A stretch of DNA of 64,000 nt from NCBI GenBank assembly GCA_032718475.1, contig JAUCBJ010008627.1, positions 22,763-86,762 of the forward strand. Reading direction: 5' to 3'. Both the position numbers and the translations under genes were made by a program. How positions within the stretch are numbered: position 1 is the stretch's first letter; the number at the start of each line of letters is the position of its first letter. This document shows positions 35,262 to 47,944 of the stretch, piece after piece. The notes under the pieces are model-generated. The model worked only from the letters and a program-made list of their open reading frames with translations, ran no database searches and was not told where the DNA came from. Origin of the DNA: Nemertoderma westbladi (Eukaryota > Xenacoelomorpha > Nemertodermatida > Nemertodermatidae).

Positions 35262-36433
35262 TGTTCGCGCTTTTAGACCTTTAGCAGTTTAACCTGCCAA
35301 ATTTAGGTGTCTTCTAGGTTATAAATCGACTTTAGCCTATAACAAGTATTTGATACACATAAAGCTACATTAGCCGAAGCCAGCCTATGCGCGATCATTC
35401 ACCCACGGTTAAGGGAGACTGGATTCGGATGCTCTGACCTTATTGCGGTGTAGACCTACTGTATTATTCGATTGATCGTTACTACAATATCTCTGACAAA
35501 TATTATTCACTTTCGGGAAATATTAACAGTTCCTTTAGGACGTGGTGCTCTAAGTATGTAAACAGAGTTATGACTTACACTAAACACAACGGGATGGCTA
35601 ATGATTTACGTATAAAGCGCATTCTTTAGGAAATGCTTTGTTATCTATCACACTCATGCACACTACCGCACACTGCTGCACACTGATCTGCCGACCTTCA
35701 CTAATTTTAATCATATATAAGGAGAACAGCAACTGACACATGTAGGGTCTATGAAATAGCATTCAATTCACTCCAAAACCACTATAATGTAAGTCGCAAT
35801 TGCTATATGTAACCGGTCTCTCTAACCTTTAGTATATCAAGAAGATTGGGGTTTTATGATTATTTATCGATATTCTCCAAATATAGCAATATTCCATCAA
35901 CTGATAACAATTAATAACCGACAGTAAATAGCAGTAAAATAATGCGGTGAAAGATTGTATGGTATGATATGGGCTGATATGATAGGATAACAGTTATACG
36001 TTTCTATGATCAAAGCCGTTCTAATGTTTTGCTAAAGTCTGAAACACAGAATAATTCCACAGCCGATGTTCTGGGCTCAGGAAAAAAGGTAAACAAAGAC
36101 CATAATGCATTGCACGATTTCGCGGAGGCTTCTGTGCAAATAAAATGAAAATCACTCTGATTGGTCGAGCCGAACAAAGAACAAAGAAAAGCTCTACGTG
36201 GACATATCAGCTGATAGATGTCGTCATCTGAACTACACTGTATCAAGAGTATTTTGGCGTATTGCGGCATAAAATCGCTAGTTATGTCCGCTAAAGTACA
36301 CATACAGAAAAAATGGCTTTTTATGTCCACTAAAACACCTACACAGTAAGAAAACGGCTTTTTATGTCCGCTAAAACGCCTACAGAGTACTTTGCGGGGA
36401 AAATGACTAGCTAGATCCGCAAAAGCCTTTACA
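35262..36433 (-). repeat. 3' LTR of BEL/Pao element
   Basis: 1172 bp, starting TGTAAAGGC and ending GCGCGAACA on the element strand. It is intact. Any small open frame here (for example 36010-36330) also occurs in the other LTR and is not a gene. Confidence 0.92.
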
Positions 36434-36441
36434 CCGCTCCC
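36434..36441 (-). promoter_or_regulatory. Polypurine tract
   Basis: GGGAGCGG on the element strand lies immediately upstream of the 3' LTR, where the primer for plus-strand DNA synthesis is expected. It is short and includes one C. Confidence 0.55.
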
Positions 36442-36514
36442 AGAAAATGGGATTTAATTCTATAAAATATAAAAAATCACAGTTTCTAAAATATAAAAAT
36501 ACTCTAAACAGTTA

Positions 36515-39500
36515 GTCTTTCTTGCGAGGACGGCGTTTGCGCAGTTTTTTGAGGCTAGCAAGAGTCCTTTTCTCTTTGGGGCGAGCCACTTTACTAGGAG
36601 GGCTATAACTCCTGGGTGAAGGGTATAATACAATTGCATCGGAAGGTTTAGGATTACGGTCGGTGTATCCGCCGGTCGAGGTACCTGATTAATCGATATC
36701 AACCTCAGTGGAGCGAGGTCTAATGGCCTTTAGAGCGCGTTTTAGGACAGCAGCTCCTACTGGTCCCTGACGAGTCGTCTGAACGATAGCGGTAGGTGGA
36801 CCGTGAGTAGTGAGAAACTTCCTCGGTTTAATGGTTCTTTCCAACTGGCGTTCTCGGGCTCGATATTCGTATGGCCGTCGATGTACTTCCTGTAACTCTG
36901 GATGCGAGTTGATAAACAAATCGCCATACTCCGGGTCTTGACGGATGAAGTTGATCAAGTTGTATGAATTAATATCATTAGGATTGATGTTCCTGAGATA
37001 TTTACGAACAAATTTGGTGGAAATACACTCACCAACACTCTTCATTAGTTCGTAACTCGGTGTGCGTGATTTTTGTTCAACAGACGCGAATAGATAAGGA
37101 TGGAACGCATAAACTCCTTCGTAGGCGCGTCCAGGGTAATAGCGATGGCGTGACTCACAGTGTAAATCCGCATTCGATTCCCAAGCTCGGATGTAGCGCA
37201 GGGTAATCATTTCATCTACGCTTTCCAGATCGCGGTTAAAAGGGCAATCAAAACTGGCATGTCCTTTAAGTTGACAATGATGGCATTGAGTCATAAATTG
37301 GGGGCAGACGGCGAAAATGTGCAAGTTATTGAGTCTGCAATACGCACAATAGATCTCCATCGCCGGTTGTTCGTGGAAATAGGAGCAGGGTACGTCTGAG
37401 TCCATGGGGGTGAGATGATCTCTCGATGCGCATAATCGGCAACGTTTTCGAGAAACATAGTTGGCGTGTCGATAATCGTATGCAGTGAGACATTGTGGAC
37501 CTTGATACCATTCTAAAACGTAGTCGTTGTCGCTGCTCCGAGGTGCTATAGGCTGAATCTCCTCGGATTCTAAGCATATTGGTTCGTCTTCCAATTGCAT
37601 AGCTGAGGTAGGTGCGGCTGTCTCCTCAAGCGAACCCACTGTCTGAACTTCCACGATAGAATAACCCGTGGGTATTCGAGGTCTTTGTATAACAGAGGAA
37701 TGTAAGTTCTGTATACAAACGTCTTTGAAAATGGCGAATCCAGCGCTGTCTAACTTCTCAGCTGCTGAGTCTCTTAGGCTGAGCTTAGTCAGAGCGCGGT
37801 CCTTGAACTGACTATCAACGTTACGGAACGGAGTCAGAAAGCGCCTGAAACATTCAAAGCGGATGAATTTATTGTGTTCATCTAGCTTGGCGAGTTTGGT
37901 TCCAAGTATTAAGGGATGGGCGCGTATAGTACGACTGCACACATCGGCTAGCCAACCGGCAAGTGCGGTGTTTTCAAAGATCGTGTATATAGCTAAGGAG
38001 GGACGAAGTGGAACACTCATAAAGCTATACACGACGCCAGGTGCGGTCAATGGTCCGTCAAAGTATAATCGAGAATAATGATCTCCATACACTTGTTGAT
38101 AGTTGATAGGATTTCCGACCTTGAAATTCCATCCGTATTCTTGAAAGGCAAGATGTCCGATGGAAGTTCGTTGTACTTTAGTAATGCCGCTGGGTGTATT
38201 GGCATACATAGTGCGGAAGAAACCTCGGCCTTCTGCCCAGGGAGCAATCAGCTGAGTATCTACGAAAGGATATGGGATATTCTCCATGTTCCTAAAGTCG
38301 TTATGGAGATCTCCATAAACAGCTGAGCCGATTTTAAGGATTCTTTCGTTAAACAACATCTCGAGCACGGGCTGGGGTAACATTGATCCATCGATACCCA
38401 TGGCCGGTTTGCGCTCGGTGTCAGTGACGTAACGCTGCGCGAGTTCGAATTGTCCATGTCGGAGTTTCTTTTGTATCTCGTTGAGGGTCTCAAAAGAATA
38501 ATCAATCACATCGGAACACGCTCGAGTAAATACGTGGGTAGAACCAGCTAGTCCTCGTATATGTATCATGCGCGTAGTTCCCAGTTCTCCAACCGGAACG
38601 CTACCTTCGTTATCGGAAGTGACAACTCCATACATCTCGATAACGTTAAGAGTTTCGTTCCACTCCTTTGTGGCGTTTTCTAAAGTCATTCCCACTGGAT
38701 GCCACAAGGTGGCGCATTCGATAGCATTAGGTAGATCTCTATACTTCAAATACTGTGTAGTATATGTTTCTACATCTCCATATCGTTGTATTCTTTCCTC
38801 CTCGAATAACATGTCGAGATTCCAGTGGACTAATCGAGTTTTGATAAATCCATCGAGATTATACGGAGGTATTGTATCTTTCTCTATTCTGGAAACATTA
38901 TAGGGTTTTCGGAATGAGTTTACTTTCACTAACTGATCCAGATGTTTCTGCAGTTGTTCGAGTTCGACAAGATCGAGAGGATTTATTAGTGGTAGAAACC
39001 TTAGACTATGTGTAGGATCTTCCGGTTTTACCATGTGATATTGAATTAGATTGACATAATAAGGGTGATCTTTGATCCCATAAAACGAGTTCGGTAAAGG
39101 TCTAGCGCGTATGTTGACCTCGTGTACCATACGACGGACAAGATCAGCTCTATTGTCCGGAGGTTCTACGAGTATACCATCAACACGAGCGGTCTCGATT
39201 GGCGGACGTTGCAACATAGGAGCGTCAGCGATAAGATCCCGAGACCTTAGGTTGATATCAACCGGTTGAAGTTGTGCCGTGGCGAAGAGTTTGTCTCCGA
39301 AATGGGGAACCATCGAAGGATGAATGATGGTTTTAGAATAGAGATCAGTCATAAGGATTTGAGCTTCTGGCTGGGCTAAAGCTGCTTCTTCTCTCTCATC
39401 CATTTCTATGTGTTTCTCCTCGAGCTGATTTTCCTCCGCTTGTCGTTGTAAATGCTCATCTAGGAACTCTTGTAGAGAATAGGTTCGTCCAAGTTCAATG

Positions 39501-40765
39501 TCTTCCTCGAGGTTCTGGATTTCTCGATCGAACTGGGGTAAAGCTAATTCCTTCACTGCTTGGACTTGTTGCTGCAATTTGCGTTTCTCTAGACAATCGT
39601 AAGTTCCTTTCCCGATCTTCTGCCGAATAGCGTCTAACGCGTTTCGTACAAAACTCTCCTCGACTTCGGTGACGGGTTGCATCGGGGTTAAACCGGGACG
39701 ATTGTACGGGTTGAATGGCGATATTAGATGCCCGCGTCCCAATCCGGCTAGGTAGGATGGGCGAATATCTAGCGAGCCCACTACCGGAGTGCCACCGATT
39801 AATTGTTCGGGTAACACAAGATCTTTAAATAGCGAGTACAGTTCAGGGGGATCCGTTATATTATTAGGATCAAGCGTTTGAGATCTCACTAAGGAATGAG
39901 GAGGTCTGACCGAGTATTCCGGAACTCTGATCATGGGTTTCTTTAAGGATCATTTGAGTCGAGCGAGCGTAGGTGGTACGTCGAACAGGTTTCGCTCGAA
40001 ACTTCCATAAGTATATCGTGTAAAACTGTGTTTAGCGCAACGTCTCCGTGGATGTTTATGTCTTTCCGTTTGCTGATTGGGTCTAGGGCATTCATCGCAG
40101 TAATACCAAAGACGCACGTCCTGCAGGGGAAACGCGGGTGATCGTTCTCCAGTTTTACAATATTCCTCCATCTGTTCGAAGCTATCTGGGACGACAGGTA
40201 GCGGTCGATCGGCGGTAAGATACATCATAGTGAAATAGAGCCGTTTGAGTTCTATCATAGGGTCATGATGTATACCTTGAGGATATCGAGTTTCTAGATT
40301 TTGTTGACTGGCAATATTGAGATATGTTTCTCTCAAAAATTCCAGATAATCATTGAAGTCGCTGCGTTTATCCGGCTCTTCAACATCTTCTCTTTCGAGT
40401 CGGTTCCGAATATAATTCTCGTGTTCTATTCTCGGTTTATCGTTCCGACTCCGCTGGGTATGATATTTAAATAAAACCATTTCCCTTTCGGTGTCTACAT
40501 CGTCCGTATCGTGTAAATCGATAGGATGGCTGGTAGTTAAGAAGTCCATATACGTACCATTACGATGCGTATAGCGAGCGGTGAATTTTCTATAGTCCAA
40601 TTCACGCGTAAGTTGCTCCTGGGACATTGGCGGTTCGATATAACGACCATCGTCCTCCGTAGTAGTTGGACTAGCGTCGCCGCGTATCAAGCTATCAACA
40701 AACGCTTGTAAAGGTAGAGTATATCGCTCCCTGATACCAAGATCATCTTCTATCAACTCAGTCAT
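36515..40765 (-). CDS. BEL/Pao third ORF (env position), non-Env, Cys-rich; interrupted by two stops
   Basis: One reading frame runs from the ATG at 40765 to a stop at 36512-36514. It is broken only by TGA at 39950-39952 and TAA at 36689-36691, giving blocks of 271, 1086 (first Met at 39934) and 58 codons. I do not recognise the protein. It has no signal peptide and no membrane-spanning segment, so it does not look like an envelope glycoprotein. The first block ends with a possible zinc site (YYCDECPRPN, then CAKH). The second block has a charged, probably helical region near residues 90-190 (numbered from Met 39934). A cysteine cluster follows at residues 832-897, ending in CHHCQLKGHASFDC, an exact CX2CX4HX4C zinc knuckle (37244-37285) like those of Gag proteins. 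The last block is strongly basic (KKLRKRRPRKK). A nucleic-acid-binding or second capsid-like role is possible but unproven. Confidence 0.7.
39950..39952 (-). other. In-frame TGA in third ORF
   Basis: The frame is open before and after; the next Met is five codons downstream. It is compatible with CGA to TGA mutation. Confidence 0.8.
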
Positions 40766-42473
40766 AGCTGGTATATGAGTTTATTAATATTATAATGAGT
40801 TTATAATTAGGCTAGCGGGCGTCGCTGCCTAACCATCTCGGCCCCTGGACAGTGCAAGATCCTCAGCGCCGATGTACCGTCGTCGCTGTGTTTTTCGCCA
40901 ATGTAGTAGCTACACAACGACAACGATAACCGGCACAAGTCACTCCACTGTCCGTCCCAAAGGCTTAGATTTACTTCAGGTTCTTACTGCAGAGTTAGGG
41001 CTACTTTCACAATTGCGACTCGATACTGTAAACACACTTTAGTAGTAACATTCACCTATAAACGCACAAATTCCACACAACTGTCACAAATTGTACACAT
41101 TCGGGCCATTTGTCCGTTAGTCAAGTGCCTTCCAGAATGCCACGTTATTATTATGTATCCTTGGATACTAGCAGTGTACTATTTATTCCCTATGCTATTC
41201 AATGGGGCAAGCTTTCTATTGTTCTTTTTACTCGCTTCTAATTCTAGCGTGGTTGTTGCTATGGTGACATTATGGAAAGCTAGCGGTAGAATTAGGGTAA
41301 TTTCCATGCATACAGATCTGGGATGCTATTTAATAGTAATTCTTTAATTGTCAATATCCCTTTTATACATGATTTTATGAATTTTATCGGCTATTGACTA
41401 TATATTGGAGATTCTCGCACACTAATATACTTAATAGGGTGAATCTCCGCTCCCATGATCTATTAATTAATGGAATTTTGGGAATGTTATAAATTGCATA
41501 AAATGGCAATTTATCAAATTCATTAAAAAGATGAATTTAAATTTATTCCCGTAAATTTTATTATTTATCCTTAAAACAGACATAATTTTATTCCAGAGCA
41601 TGTCTGGGGACTAGAATCCTTAATTCTAGGAAATTTGTCCTTTTAAGAGTATCGGTAAGTGCTACGATATCTTAATAGACTAGAATTTTAAAGGATCTAA
41701 AATTTTACAGATTTTAATTTATAGATTTTCTAGAGTTAACTTGTAAGTAGTTACTCTATTGTATCTATTTGACAGATTTTATAAATATTAATAGTTAATA
41801 TTTAAGATGGGCACCGGTTTATTCCAGAACATGTCTGGGGACGTTAACCACTGATTCTAGAATTTTGTCTTTCAAGTATATCGGTGGGTGCCGCGATATC
41901 TTAATCGACTAGAATTACAGATGGTCAAAGGGTTTAACAGATTTATTTTGCGTTTTACGCTACTGTTAAAGGGACATCACGCTACTATATGTATTATTTA
42001 ATATACGGTATGAGAGCAATATCGCAAGAAGCAATGTCAGTGAGAAGAGGCAAGTCGTTACCAAGGTCTACCCAGAGCTTGGTTTAGCCGAGACACGAGG
42101 ATCTGAATTTTGCATTCCTAATACTCTACTTACCAATAATACTTGAATATAGTAGGAGCTTTATTGTACTTTAATAAGTACGGACATTTCATCTTTCTGT
42201 AGTCACATATTTATAATGTACTACGGACAGTAAGGAAAGAGAAAAAAGAATTATTTCTCGCCGTCGCACTAAATATATAATATATAAGTAATTAAGTAAT
42301 AAACGCGAATATATATATGGCACTAATCTACTAAATAATCGCTAAAATAACATTCTACTAAATAAAATTAAAGAAAACGATTATAATAAAATTACATAAT
42401 AATACATACCTAAATATAAAAATAATAAAGACAGATATAAAATAATATAGTCAAACACCCACTCCAGACGCTG
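40766..42473 (-). other. Spacer between pol and third ORF
   Basis: AT-rich, with an imperfect duplication 231 bp apart (TTTATTCCAGAGCATGTCTG at 41587, related copy at 41818). On the element strand a pyrimidine-poor CATATACCAG lies just before the third-ORF ATG and might act as a splice acceptor for a subgenomic RNA. No other coding sequence is seen. Confidence 0.5.
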
Positions 42474-45400
42474 TCACGTTGGGGAGTCCCTAGATGTTTG
42501 TTGGATTAGGGAGGTGGTCGTGGCAAGAGTATCTTGCCTTCCATAGTTTCTGGAGAGTTCTCTGTCTCTTTCCAGTAAACATAAACGACCAACTGGGCGA
42601 TTGAGCTGCTGTGTCTCGAAGACAATTCCCGGTTTCTTAAAGTTACGTCGCATGACGACGAGTTCTACCGATCGCACCAAACCATCATCCGAGATACGAT
42701 GATACGACCTGTCTGCCACCGCTTACGTGGAAGATCTAAGTCCACAATAAGGACCATGTCTCCGGCGCTGACGTTTTCTTGCTGTGCGAACCACTTAGTT
42801 CGAAGTTGTAGCGTAGGCAGATAATGTTTTTCGAAATGGTCAGCGAAACGACGGGATAACAACTGCATAAGTTGCCAAGTTTGCTGGCAGTATTCGTCTC
42901 CGTCCGTGATTTCCGATCGTGGGAGCATGGCTACAGGTTTCTTCAGTAGGAAGTGCGCGGGTGTTAGCGCTTCCAGGGAATCGGGACTCGATGAGACTGG
43001 CATAAGCGGTCTCTCATTGAGATAGGCGGTGATTTCCTCCATTAATGTCCGCAAAAGTTCGTCGGTGAGATACGCGCGGCACAGCACTATAAAGTGAAAT
43101 GCGGTCTTCACGCTCCTGCTTAATCTCTCCCAACTTCCTCCCCACCAAGGGGCGTCGGCGGCGTTGAAGGTCCAGCTAGACGCTGTTACCCTTAGCTGAT
43201 CGTCCATCTGTCTTTGGTTCCAATCTTTGACGTAAGCCTTGATTTCATTGTTGGCACCAATGAAGTTCGTTCCCTTATCAGATCTCATCGTGTTACTAGT
43301 TCCAAAGCGAGCGATCTGTCAGCGTAAGCTCAATATGAAGCTATTGGTAGATAAATCGTTCACCATATCGAGATGGATAGCTCTACAAGTCATACAGACA
43401 AAGATGACACACCATCTCTTGACTATAGTCCTAGCACGATATACTTCAATAGGGCCAAATAAATCCACACCGGTAGTAGTAAAGGGTGGTTCATAGAAGC
43501 TTACTCGTTCCCTAGGTAATTCTGCCTCTCGCTGTGTTAAAGGCCTACTGAATGCTTTCCTACAGGGTATGCAGTTCCTAAGAACTTGGTTCAGAGCTCT
43601 ACGGGGTTTATGAAAATAATATCGAGTTCGAATTTCGCTAAGAACTCGTTCTCTACCAGCATGATAAAGCTTACTGTGAACATCTACAATCATCTTGATT
43701 TGTATTTCAAGATTTTTAATGAGTATGGGAAACTTAGTGTCAAAGGATAATGGAGCATTAGTTAGTCTTCCTCCAACACGTATTAACCCATCTATCATTG
43801 TGCTAGAGAAACGATCCCTTAAGCGCATCTGTGGATTTCTCAACAACAGGAAATACTTATCGGAATCCTCATAGCATTGCAGGAGTCTCAGTATCTGCTT
43901 ATTGGTTTCTTCATGCTCCTGGTAACTGATCTTCTCCTTCAGAAACCTGTCGGATATCTTGTATTTGGGAAGATCTTTAACAACATGGACCTGTGCAGAT
44001 GTCAGTGGAGCGGTATCGCTAGTGGTCTTCGTCCTGGAGTAGTGATGATGAAAACATCGCTTTAAATATGTAACGGCCTTACAGAGCCGATTCCAGGAAC
44101 TATAGTGATGTATCGCTCTCTGCAGGAGAGGTGAGAGTCCTTGTGAGACGTCTGGTATTCCAGATTTCCAATCTCTCTCTCTGATTTCCACAACAGACTT
44201 ATTTGTGGCTGTGGGTTTCGGATCCAAAGCGTCGTCTCCGGAAGTGTGTAGTACAGACAGATCTACCATGGGTTTAAATAACTTCGATTTACTCACCCGA
44301 GTTTTAGGTTTGACTTTCTCCGCTCCCTTGGCCTGTCTAATCTCCGCCGTAGTAAGATGAGGAGGCCATTCATCCTCTTCTTTGCTTAGGAAGTCGGGTC
44401 CACCTAACCAGTCTGGAGTATCTATCAGTTCTTGTGGAGTTGCTCCCCTGGAGGCGATGTCGGCTGGATTAATCGTTCCGGGGCAATGTCTCCATTGATC
44501 TATCTTCGTGCGACTAAGTATAATGGCTACTCTGTTGGTAACGAAGACGCTGAACTGACAGACTTCATTGGTTATATACTCCAACACGAGTAAAGCATCG
44601 GTCCAATAGACAGTTTTCTCCAGTGGATAGTCGATCTGTTCTGTTACATTCTGGCCGATGGCTATAGCGTATAGAGCCGCTTTTAACTCCGCTCGAGCAA
44701 CTTTCAACTTGTTGTTTATCAAGGCCTTAGAGGTAACCAAGGCGACCTTGATTCCATCCAGAGTTTCAACTCTCAGGTAGGCTACTATACCTATTCCCAT
44801 ATCGCTGTCGTCTCCAAACACATGGAGTTGATAGGAATGCGTAGGGAGAACATGACCAAAATATGAACGGGAAATTAGAAAGTTCTCGATGGACGGTAGA
44901 GAATCTTCCCATTTCATCCACTTCTTTAATAGTTCTCCCTTAAGTGGATCGTCCCTTGAGTGGTTTTCAAGCCACATTTGTTGTACTAAACTCCGAGCAA
45001 TCAATATAACTGGGCTAATAAATCCCAATGCATCGAAATAAGTGCTCAGGATACTTAAACAAATCCGTTTAGTCCGAACTGGATTATCTCGCTGTTTTAG
45101 CTGGAAAAACAGGATATCTCTCTCTGTGTCCCATTTCAAACCAAGCGTCTTGGTTTCAGGAAGATCGTCCTTGATTAGGTCTAGATCTTTAACTCCTCGG
45201 TCTTCTATCGGGATCGATTCCAGAAACTCACGGGAGTTGCTGGTGAATTTAGTTAATCGAAATCCACCTCTTTTCAAGCACTCTACCGTTCCTTTGGCGA
45301 CATCAATGGCCTCTTCCACCGATGGGAGTGACTTTAAATTGTCGTCCATGTATATATCCCGTTTGATGTTGTCGATAACCTCTTTAGAGAAGGCGTCCCA

Positions 45401-47845
45401 GTTGTCATCAGCAGTGGTGCGCACTACTGAGCAGGCGTTTGAAGGGCTCGAGATGATCCCAAAAGCCTGGAAGGTCATCCAGTACTCCACCGGTTTCTGG
45501 TTGAAGTCTCCTTCAGGCCACCACAGAAATCGTAGGCTGTCTCGATCTCTATCCAGCGCCTTAACTTGTAAGAACATGCCTTCTATATCCGAGGCAAAGG
45601 CGATCAAATATTGTCGTAATCTTAAGAGTATTCCCAACAAGGATTGTAGTAAGTTGGGTCCTGGCAACAACTCGGAGTTAAGGGATTGGCCCATGTAGAG
45701 TGCGGAGCCGTCAAATACTACCCGGACTTCATTGGGTTTACCGGGTTTGGGAACGTAATGGTGTGTTAAATAGTACGTTCTCTCAGTTATGGGTGTTCCT
45801 TCCGGTACTCGCTCCGCATATCCCTTGTCAATGAATTTCTTCAGCTGGGTCTTGTACATCTCCTTAGCTGAAGCATTTGCCGTAAGGCGTAGATGTAGTT
45901 GCGCAATTCTCTTCTCCGCCAAGGGTCGGTTGTTTATAAAATTGGGTTCTCGCCGTCGGAAAGGCAGACCAATCTCATACCTACCTTGATCTTTAAGAAA
46001 ACGTGTAGTTGTTTCCTGTATCTGCTTGGCTCTTTCTTCTTCTACCGATAGGGCCTTATCGTAGGAATTGGGCTCTATAGCCTCTTGAGTAAAGAATCGT
46101 ACGGCGTGTTCATCCCGAGTCTTCGCGTTGTAGCGATCTATCACTTCATTCAGTTCGTCGTTATAGTCGACTTGTCCTGCTGGATGAATGAGGTGACATA
46201 GGTTCACTTGATTTTGCCAAGTTTCGTTTTCTGTAAGGAGGTCGATGGTATTCTCCTCGTCGAAGAGTTGGTGGATATCGTCATTATCTGAGGAGTATGG
46301 TGTTCCCTCAGTTGTGTCGTCTACCTCACTGATCTCCTCTTCCCATTCACTTACCTGGTAGACCCGTTCTTTGGGTAACCTTTCCATGAGAGTTCTACGG
46401 GAAGTGCCAGTAAAGTACCAACCTACTCTAGTTCTTCCCGCATAGGTTTGTAGTGGTTGCGGTTGAGCAGGCCGTTTCTCCAATGTCTCAAGCGCCTCAT
46501 GCGCATTTTGGCCGATGAGTATTTGCACTCCAGGGTAGTCTGTATTGAATCTAGGTATCTTATGCTGCTGGGTGAAATCGTCCTCATCCCAGTTATAAGG
46601 TTCCACTTGGCTGGTAGCGAAGTTCTTTATCGCCACCATTTTTACTGACCTTATACTGTGTTCTCCTAGTTCATCCTGGGGGGTGGACAACGCGCCTACA
46701 TAGTAGTCTGTAGTGACTGTGGATTTCCAAACCTGCATAATTCCTGACATGTTCAACTTGGTTCGGAACTTGGGTTGTCCAGCAAAGATGTCTTCGGCTA
46801 GTTCTTTGTCGATGAATGTTCCTGTGCTGCCGGAGTCAAGGAGGGCGTTCACTATATAGCTCTTTTCAGGCCCGTGGACTCTCAACTGCACTACGGGAAA
46901 TTCTCGGATTCCTACGTTGGAAGTTGGTGCTTTCCAAGATGGTTGTCGGTCAGGAGTAGTTAGGGGGAGCTCACTGTCGGTTTCCTTCTCATACGTAAGT
47001 GCTCGATACACTGCGGTATTTATTAGGTAACAGGATTTGTTTTCGTCGGAGAATTCGTCCGTATAGAATCCTTCCATCTCAGAACTTTGGTCAGTGTCGT
47101 TCACATCACTGAATTGGACATGTAGTTCGGACTCACTTACCTGACTCGGGCTGTTTCTTTCGAATTCAGTGTGCAACAAGATATGATGTTTCGCGCCGCA
47201 CTTTGCACACCTTGCGTCGGAGTAACAGGTTCGCCGTTGGTGTCCTTGTCTGAGGCAATTATAACACAACCGCTTATCCCACATGACTTCACGTCTATCT
47301 TTTAGTGACTTCTTTAAAAATTCATCACACGCACTTAAACGGTGGGGCCCGTCACACAGCGCACATTTCGGTTTGATGTTACTTACCTTACTTTGAGTAA
47401 CGTTGTGTACACTCGTTCTTTCTTCGGGCTTTCTTACATGAATTCTCTTAGGAGACGTAGGAGGAGTTTTTCTTACCTGCTCTCTCCTGTCATTGGTTCG
47501 AGACTTGAATTTACTTACGTCTTTAGGCATTTTGTTGACATAATAAGATCTTTCAGTGTCTTTCCCGCTGTCCTCCTCTTGAGAGGCCTGGCTTTCGCCG
47601 TCGTCTGTATAACACACTGGTGTTACCTTTCTCCTAGAAACGGGTTTCTCACTTACCTTATTTTCCGGTGTCTTCTCTCTGGACTGCTTTAGGAGCTGTA
47701 ATTTTACCTCTCCATCTAAGAATGACATGAGATCAGCCATGGTAGGGTCTCTTCGTTGTTGTTCCATCATATATAAGACTTTCTTGTCCCAGCGTGTACC
47801 TACTCCACCCTTTGGTAAAGTAGAGGCCACGGCTCCAATAACCAT
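42474..47845 (-). CDS. pol: BEL/Pao pol: protease, RT, RNase H, integrase (one stop, one frameshift)
   Basis: From Met 47845 the frame is open for 1508 codons. In order: Cys/His-rich nucleocapsid-type region (about residues 161-225, ending in a HHILLH motif), then aspartic protease with DSG at 337-339. RT follows with motif A SDIEGMFLQV (Asp 753) and YMDD at 832-835. Pao-type RNase H has HVFGDDSDMGIG, and integrase has an H2C2 zinc site (HSKLYHAG, then CIPC) and the start of the catalytic core (GVDLFGP). TGA at 43319-43321 interrupts the integrase core. The same frame resumes and holds the second Asp (SDKGTNF) and the Glu (GGSWERLSRSVK). Near 42690 a one-base shift moves the C-terminal domain (DDGLVRSVE, then LNRPVGRLCLL) to another frame, ending at 42474. 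The frame is shared with gag upstream. Catalytic residues are all present, but the stop and frameshift should abolish integrase. Confidence 0.93.
43319..43321 (-). other. In-frame TGA in the integrase core
   Basis: It lies between the first and second catalytic Asp, where related integrases commonly have Arg; CGA to TGA would explain it. The next ten codons lead to a Met at 43288 and the frame continues. Confidence 0.8.
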
Positions 47846-47944
47846 AGAACTCTGATATTCATGAGACTTACCTAGCCAATCTAATTGTCTACAGATCTCC
47901 TGAATCTCATCGGAAAACTCTATAATCCCGCTGCTAATGAACTT

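Noticed and set aside
36010-36330. 106-codon frame in the left LTR, repeated at 53226-53546
   Set aside because: Present only because both LTRs share sequence; no start context, domain or expected role.
36515-40765. Third BEL/Pao ORF as an envelope gene
   Set aside because: No signal peptide, transmembrane helix or furin-like site is visible; Cys/His zinc motifs and a basic tail argue for an internal protein.
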